Assembly: GCA_914767715.1 (NCBI GenBank)
Contig: OU612074.1
Location: forward strand, 4,107,501-4,171,500
DNA: 64,000 nt
Source: Membranipora membranacea
Taxonomy: Eukaryota; Bryozoa; Gymnolaemata; Cheilostomatida; Membraniporidae
Direction: 5' to 3'
Positions 57,840-64,000 of this stretch are shown piece by piece (the first letter of the stretch is position 1; each line of letters opens with the position of its first letter). The notes under the pieces are model-generated. The model did no database searches. It saw nothing but the letters and a program-made list of their open reading frames with translations, and was not told the origin of the DNA. Both the position numbers and the translations under genes were made by a program.

Positions 57840-60449
57840 CCTGGAGTATCTAGTCCTATAGATGTACGCCAGAATAATTATAGTAATGAAGTAGCTCAGC
57901 CAACAGCATGGTAAACTGGTGGAGCAAACATAATCCTGAAGACATACGAGGAACACTGACATTCTTCAGATACCTAACGATTTTGTGTCAATTCTGGTCA
58001 CAGAGAATGAGACTTCCTGATCAGTGAAATTGTCCCCTCCGCACAATGATTATCAACTGAACTTGATTGACAAAATGAGTCGACAAGATCTGCTACATCA
58101 AAGTATGTTCTGGTGATGCTGATGATAATCAACTCTTCAAGATTCAAGCATATTATTGGTTTTGGGATTGCTTTCGTTTTTGGGAAATTGAAAAACAGCC
58201 AACTCAGTTTGGTCATCTCAGACATCCGGTTTGGTCAAATGGTTGTCCCAGTTTGTACGACCACCAGGAGACGACCTTTCTATGCACAATCGCAGTTTCT
58301 GTGAGATCATACATGTTTTATCCAGTGACGAGGTCAGCTATAATATTGTTCCTATGGTACTGCAAACAGGTAGGGAGTAGTATTTCGCTTAATTAGATAA
58401 AGAGAGGTCCCTTAGCAACCAGGTGTTAGATTTTAATCTCATTGCAGTCCACGTGGTTGTTGAGGCCCCTGGTGTGCTCCGACCTGCTTCAAACAAGGAG
58501 GAATATGGTGAAGTAATTGCAACCTCAGCATTGTTGAGGGGACCAATTTTATGCACACACTTCCTTATTACAACAGGATTACTCAGTTCTTAGTACCTGC
58601 ATCTTCGGAGTTATCTGCTCAGATAATAAAGTGTGACAACTTCAACTCAACAACTTTATTTTTGTGCTTTTGTCCGTTGGGAATTTTGGATTCTTGTTTT
58701 AAACATTCTTGTTTTAAACGTGATATATCGCCTTTTCAGTTTCTCAGAAACTACTTGTCCCGTTTCAAAAACTCCTTCACTGACACGTTGCTTGTAGTCT
58801 GACTTGTGTTTAATCTCGCAAATTTTTCCAAACCGCATGTTCCTAACTTGTTGTACAATAACTAAAATACATTGAATACATATAGGCAGCAATGGGCAAA
58901 ATGATGCAAAAGCGTGATGAAAATAAAAGCAGTATTACATGCAAAGCACATTGCATACAACAATGGATCACCTTTTTTGGGTGATTGTTTAGCAAGGAAA
59001 GAGAAATGTTTATGCTCATAACTTCTCTACTAGTGAATTTATCATCAAACGCCACGATCAAATTCTCGGAAATACTCTCTAGTTTAATGGAAGCTAGTGT
59101 GTATAACATGTTGTTTAACCTATTTTCAGTTTTTTGGCTGGAAAAAAGTGCATGTTTTGGACCAAAAAGCTGGTTTAGCCACAAAAATCCAAATATCTCA
59201 AGATGTAAAGCCATAATCAACAATCGCTTCGATCAAACCTAGACAATCTCCTGTTGTTCATCATGCTGACAACAAATTTGACTGACATCTTTCTGAATTT
59301 CTGATTTTTGGCTGGAAAATTTTGACCTAAATTAGTTAAAATTTGGGTTATATCTGTTACAGTTGTGACAACCAGGATCTGTAAGCTGGTAAGATTATTG
59401 ATTGAAGTGACAGTACAAGACCAAAATGGTATAATGAATTGGAAATTTGAGTTTCTTCATTATTTGGGTTTTATATAATGAGGGGTCAGAAATGGCCCCA
59501 TTACCATTGCAAAAATCAATTACAAGTCTCGAAGACAGGAGGCCCAAAATCATAAAGTTTCACCAAAATATCACTCCTCCAGTTAGTGCCATGCCTCCTC
59601 TACATGGTGAAAGCATAAGCTATTCAAATACCTCAAAAACAAGGCACAGAGAGCACAATTTAAAAAGGGCACTTTTTGCCCCAAAATGAACTTCCAGAGG
59701 TCACTGCGACTCAACGTCAAATATTTGGGAGGTTTAAACTGTGAAAATAACTATTAGACATAATCACCAATACAATATTAAAAAGTTTTAAAAGTTCAAC
59801 ACGAAGCCAAAAAATAAAGGGATATGATATTCAATCTTCCCATCACAATAATGTGATATCAGAACCTAGACTAGTGTGGGATGTGCAAAACATCAGTGCA
59901 TTTGCTAGTATCTATTGCATATGCCACCCACAACAAGGATTTCCTTGCTCACAAGGAGCGTGCAAAAATGCTGATATTAATATTTAATGCCTATGTGTTG
60001 CAAAGAAATGATTCTGAGCTGATTAAAATAGACCGCAATGATAAAATACTGTTGTCTTGCAACACAAACAATCTAATAAAAGTATCCCGTTGATAATACA
60101 AACAGCTTTTGCTCTGAAAAGGTCAATGCTGGCATCGACCCATGATTTGACTTCATTGATAGTACGATGAGCTCCCCTTCATAGGATAGTACCCAGATGA
60201 CAGTTTATTTATAATGAGTGTAGACTCTGACAGTGACAAGTTATCCACCGATCCTAGTGCTTTGCTGGTGATGCAACTATTGATGGATTCCTTTGGGTCT
60301 GGTGAGAGAGTGTCAGAGAGGTTCTCAGCTGATTAACTTATTGGTTGATATTTCTCAATCCATTGAACTACGTTAGATGAGATAGTAGGCTGTTTACAAT
60401 CAATTTGTTTTTATGTATTGTAAATGTGCCGGCTTGATGGGTCTGCGTC
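57840..60449. other. Intergenic, no gene recognised
   Basis: Only weak open frames without protein-like features. Parts of 58.9-59.7 kb have the loose, non-coding look of old repeats, but no boundaries can be drawn. Confidence 0.45.
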
Positions 60450-60948
60450 ATAGACTTAATAAGAAACCTAGACAGGACACCATATACAGCTGAAGTGAGG
60501 CACTTATTTGTGGAGCGACGTAACGTCATTGGAAGGTGCAGTAGCATTGATGCTGTCATTGACTTGCAGCTCATATACCAGGTTTTTTTGTTGATAACTC
60601 GATCAATTTTTATCAGATTGTGAGTTTGAAAATTGCTTCACTATCAGCAGCATCTTGTTATCCATTTGATGTTAGTTTGCCTTTTAAAAAAAATCTTCTG
60701 ACGAAAAGTATCAAACTGTTCACGACAAGCAGCTAAATCTGTTGTAATTCTAAAACTCAAAATTCGATCAAAATTGATTGAGTTATCAACAAAAAACCTG
60801 TATATGAGGCCATATAAGCTACAAGTCAATGATAACATCAATGCTACTACACCTTACAATAACGTTACGTTGCCCACAATTAAATGCCTCAGTGACTCAA
60901 TGATAATGCTCCATATAGTGTCCTGTCTAAGTTGATTATTAAGTCTAT
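60450..60948. mobile_element. ~500-bp foldback element with ~170-base arms
   Basis: ATAGACTTAATAA at the left is matched by TTATTAAGTCTAT at the right. Pairing continues through CTAGACAGGACAC, AACGTAACGT, GTAGCATTGATG, CATTGACTTG and TTGTTGATAACTC. The arms have diverged by small indels, so it is an older insertion. Non-coding. Confidence 0.65.
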
Positions 60949-61637
60949 TTCCACGTTTTCAGTTTGTTCATTAATTGTATTGGTGATAAGCTGCTCAATG
61001 TTTCCCAAATAACTCTCGTTTAGGATAGTGTAAATATATCTATATTGTGTGAAATGCTCAATCATTGATGAGGTGAGGAGTTTGAGGAGGTGAGAGTTTA
61101 TATAATAGAAGGTGTGTATTGTGTGGAGCTATGTTTTGGAAAGATAACTCCAAACTGAGAATGTCATTGCATGTAAATTCTGTGACGCAGAGTTTATCTG
61201 TGTATATTGAGAACAGTTTGGGGTTCAGAAGTTCTGTGTGCAACCTGTAGATATAACGATTAAAGCTGCCTTCTTTCCTGATGATATAACTCATTATTGG
61301 CTCTGGGTATATATAGCTGATGATGTTTGGTTGTAGGTCGCAGCTTGGTTGGTCTGTAGCAGCTTTCTTACAAGTACTGTCTTGTCGGGGATATCGTGTT
61401 GAAGTCACTCATCAAATCTATGATGAGTTACTCTTCATAGTACCTTGGTTTGGCGTCCAGCTGTTGTGTGACAATGTCAAGAGAAAATATCCCTCCAGCT
61501 CTACGCTTATATTTACCCTAGAGAAGTAAAGTGTCAGCAGAAGGAAAAGTTCGCCTGCCATTTGGGTGCCACTCTTGAGATAGCTGAATTTAAGGCTAAA
61601 ATTCACTCAATTTAACCTCTTAAATTTATAAAGACTC

Positions 61638-61905
61638 CAACTAGGCTAGCCAGAATTTACTCATTAAGGGTAAATAATCCTTATGTGGTTACTCTGAAAA
61701 CTTCATTCTAGCATAATTACTTTGTCTTTTTCTTATAGCTATATCTAACGCCCAATGTTATGTGAATGTGGACACCTGCATCCACTCCCCTGCCAACAGT
61801 GTCTGGTAATTACGCCTATAAGATAGTTCTACATGAGCAGCCACAGCTGACAGTTACAGATGTCAGGCATTTTATGATCATTTTGATGGAAGGCAAGACG
61901 ATGGG
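61638..61905 (+). repeat. Diverged duplicated segment, copy 1
   Basis: Shares GGCTAGCCA, TTTACTCATTAAG, TGCATCCACTCCCCTGC, AAGATAGTTCTA and CAGCTGACAG, in the same order and orientation, with 63541-63880. Could be a dispersed repeat or remnants of a local duplication; no coding frame is conserved between the copies. Confidence 0.5.
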
Positions 61906-63540
61906 TTTAATTGACACCTGGTAGGCCTAATATATTCTTGCAGAGTATAAGTCACACTACCCCAAACTTCTACACCTACACAAGATTACGTAAAAAGAAG
62001 GAGTAACAAAATGAGAAATGCTAATAATTTTTGAATTTGAGATGGCTGTGTTATCGCTTTACGCTTTACATTTAACACTTTCTATGCCTTTTGTACTCTT
62101 TAAAAAAACACGAATATGACCAGACTTTAATCTCCTTCAGTAGTATACTATAAGAGTCTATATCAGGGGCTTTTACTCGCCCAGAAGGGGAATTCCCTAC
62201 AATTATTGATTTTAAAAGCCAAAGCCAATAAACTAATAGCCTAATACTGGCATAAACATTCACAGTATGTCAGCTGTCTAGAACACTTATATCATTCACA
62301 TAAGGCTGTGGATATTTTACATTATAGGGGATTCCCCGCTGCTAACAAACAGTATTCATAACACAGAATGCACAATCTGAAAGCTTTATCATAGCAATCT
62401 CAATCACCCTTCATCAACAAGTTATAACTAATAGTTAACTACAATACCTTATTTGCGTTGGATAAGCCAGTCATGAGACACGTTCATAGCAAGTTCATAC
62501 CCCACTCACACTTGAGAACTGTTAGAGACACCAAAAGCTAAGGGAGGACTTCACTTAGGTATGTGTATTAGAAATTATACATTTCAAGATAGTGGTCTGC
62601 ACTGAATATCCTTTTACAATGGACTGCCTTCTCTGTAGTTTATACAAGTCCAGTGGAAAGGCCTCTACAACCGGGGCATGCAACTGCTGGACTTGCTCAA
62701 ACTAAAGAAGGCATGTGCTTTTAACAGCTGCGTTGCAATGATTATGTTTATTAGTAAATGATCATACTTAAATAAAAGATGTACAGAACAAGTGTTATCT
62801 CTGAAACTAGGGGTTTTAGGAAAACTAAACTCAATACAATTGATAGAACAGGCTCACCTCAAATCACTGTTACAAATGTCTGACTTGCTCAAGCAAGATC
62901 TTCTCAGTACCGAGCTATCAGTGGATTGTCCTCTCTACTAGCCGCCAGCCTTTTGGGTGACTCTACAAGTAATATAATTCTCATATGAGTAATCTAGCTG
63001 TCCTCACGAGTATAGGCTTCATGTTGCACAGAAAACAGTCATGAGTAGAGTCCCTTGCCCAATCTTGCCTACTTCTTTTTCTTTTGTTTTTTGGTTGTAG
63101 CGTCCTTCAAGTTTTTCATTGTTTTGATTGGATCCATAATATGTAATAATATATATGTATATATGTAGTTGGTACAAAGGGATAATATGATTCCTCAGTA
63201 TGAAATATGATAGTAGTCTGCATGCATGTTTGCCGCTACGTGGCTGACTGGTTTTTGGCTGAGTCATGTTGTTTAAACCTTTGTACACAACTACATGTAA
63301 AAATAGGAGTTGCCTTCCTTTTTATGTGTGGTGGGGCAACTCCAAAGTAATATATGATGGCTTTTAGAATTTGACTAATATTCAATATAGCACTAGTGTG
63401 AATTTCCCAATGTAGTTTGCAGTAGTACTCCATTTTGACATATCCCTGCTACTGTATGTAGGCTTCACGCTTGCAAACTTTGCTATGTTTACATGTTTTA
63501 TACATACTGCAGAAGAGAGTCTGCTGTAGACATTAAGTCA
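61906..63540. other. Spacer between the two copies of the duplicated segment
   Basis: No gene called. Two short stretches (about 62640-62715 and 62845-62940) read LLDLLK-like and MSDLLK-like words in one frame but have no supporting splice context. A hairpin GGAGTTGCC/GGCAACTCC occurs at 63306-63343. Confidence 0.35.
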
Positions 63541-63880
63541 CCCCAATAAGCTCAGCCAGAGGCTAGCCAAACTTTACTCATTAAGTGTAAATTAACTCTG
63601 TGTGGGCACAACTCTGAACATTTAATTCTGGTATTATTACTCTGTCTAACTAGATCTATGTTTTAATGTTAAAATCATTTTTTGGTCATACGACCTGAAC
63701 ATTCTTTTCTCTAATGCTAAAATAGGCTCGTACAATAATGAGGACGCTTGCATCCACTCCCCTGCATGCCACAAACTAAACATGGTCTGATAACAACGCA
63801 TTTAAGATAGTTCTATATCAGAAGCCGCAGCTGACAGAGAGAGATGGCAGGGATTTTATATAAATTCCATTGACACGGGG
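63541..63880 (+). repeat. Diverged duplicated segment, copy 2
   Basis: Homologous to 61638-61905 in the same orientation, about 1.9 kb apart, with insertions lengthening the middle. Ends near the window edge. Confidence 0.5.
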
Positions 63881-64000
63881 TAGTATGGATGGATTTATTA
63901 CAATCACTGACAACGAAGCAGTGAAATTGGCACTGGTAAAAGACAAAATATAGAAAAATCAGGTCTCTGTGGTAAAAGTTAAAAATGAATATTGTTTAGT

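Noticed and set aside
59447-60093. Open frames downstream of eIF4G as a new gene
   Set aside because: Low-complexity, no domain, no splice support, and composition like surrounding non-coding sequence.
62638-62940. Possible exons with LLDLLK/MSDLLK-like words
   Set aside because: No matching donor sites and no recognisable family; frames are short.

Overview
This window is animal (metazoan) nuclear DNA. Its protein-coding genes are split by GT-AG introns. They include a full-length eIF4G with PABP-binding, eIF4E-binding, MIF4G, MA3 and W2 regions, a Zn-dependent homocysteine S-methyltransferase, an LRAT/PLAAT-type acyltransferase and four CD225 (IFITM/dispanin) membrane proteins. The DNA is AT-rich, has large introns, and carries many small inverted-repeat transposons and tRNA-derived SINE-like fragments. 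A non-vertebrate animal, for example a sponge or cnidarian, would fit, but I cannot assign the clade from sequence alone.

Layout. 1-4.4 kb has no recognisable gene; it holds foldback elements, including a 118-bp near-perfect palindrome and a 542-bp TTAA-flanked element. 4.4-6.2 kb: an LRAT-domain protein gene on the + strand, with a TATA/CRE promoter-like block upstream. 6.7-12.7 kb: a six-exon homocysteine S-methyltransferase gene on the - strand, tail-to-tail with the LRAT gene, its introns filled with MITEs (one containing a nested second transposon). 12.8-18.5 kb: no confident gene, several hairpins. 18.6-57.8 kb: the eIF4G gene on the + strand. I resolved 26 coding exons (1,587 aa) with every junction in phase and a continuous frame from ATG to stop.

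The most striking feature is inside eIF4G. Its 13.2-kb intron (39,082-52,318, between the last MIF4G exon and the linker) contains a head-to-tail tandem cluster of four CD225 genes on the opposite strand. All four put the membrane module in the last coding exon behind a phase-0 intron. They then diverge in the attached regions: a His/Tyr-rich 16-residue repeat tail, a 450-residue acidic Ser/Thr-rich tail, a short Thr/Pro-rich tail, and a 260-residue Tyr/Gly/Gln/Pro-rich head. This looks like local duplication with modular tail swapping, hosted in a translation-factor intron. 57.8-64 kb has no confident gene; it holds a 500-bp foldback element and a diverged duplicated segment.

Exon boundaries were read by eye from frame, homology and splice consensus. 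Repeat ends are approximate unless target-site duplications are stated.
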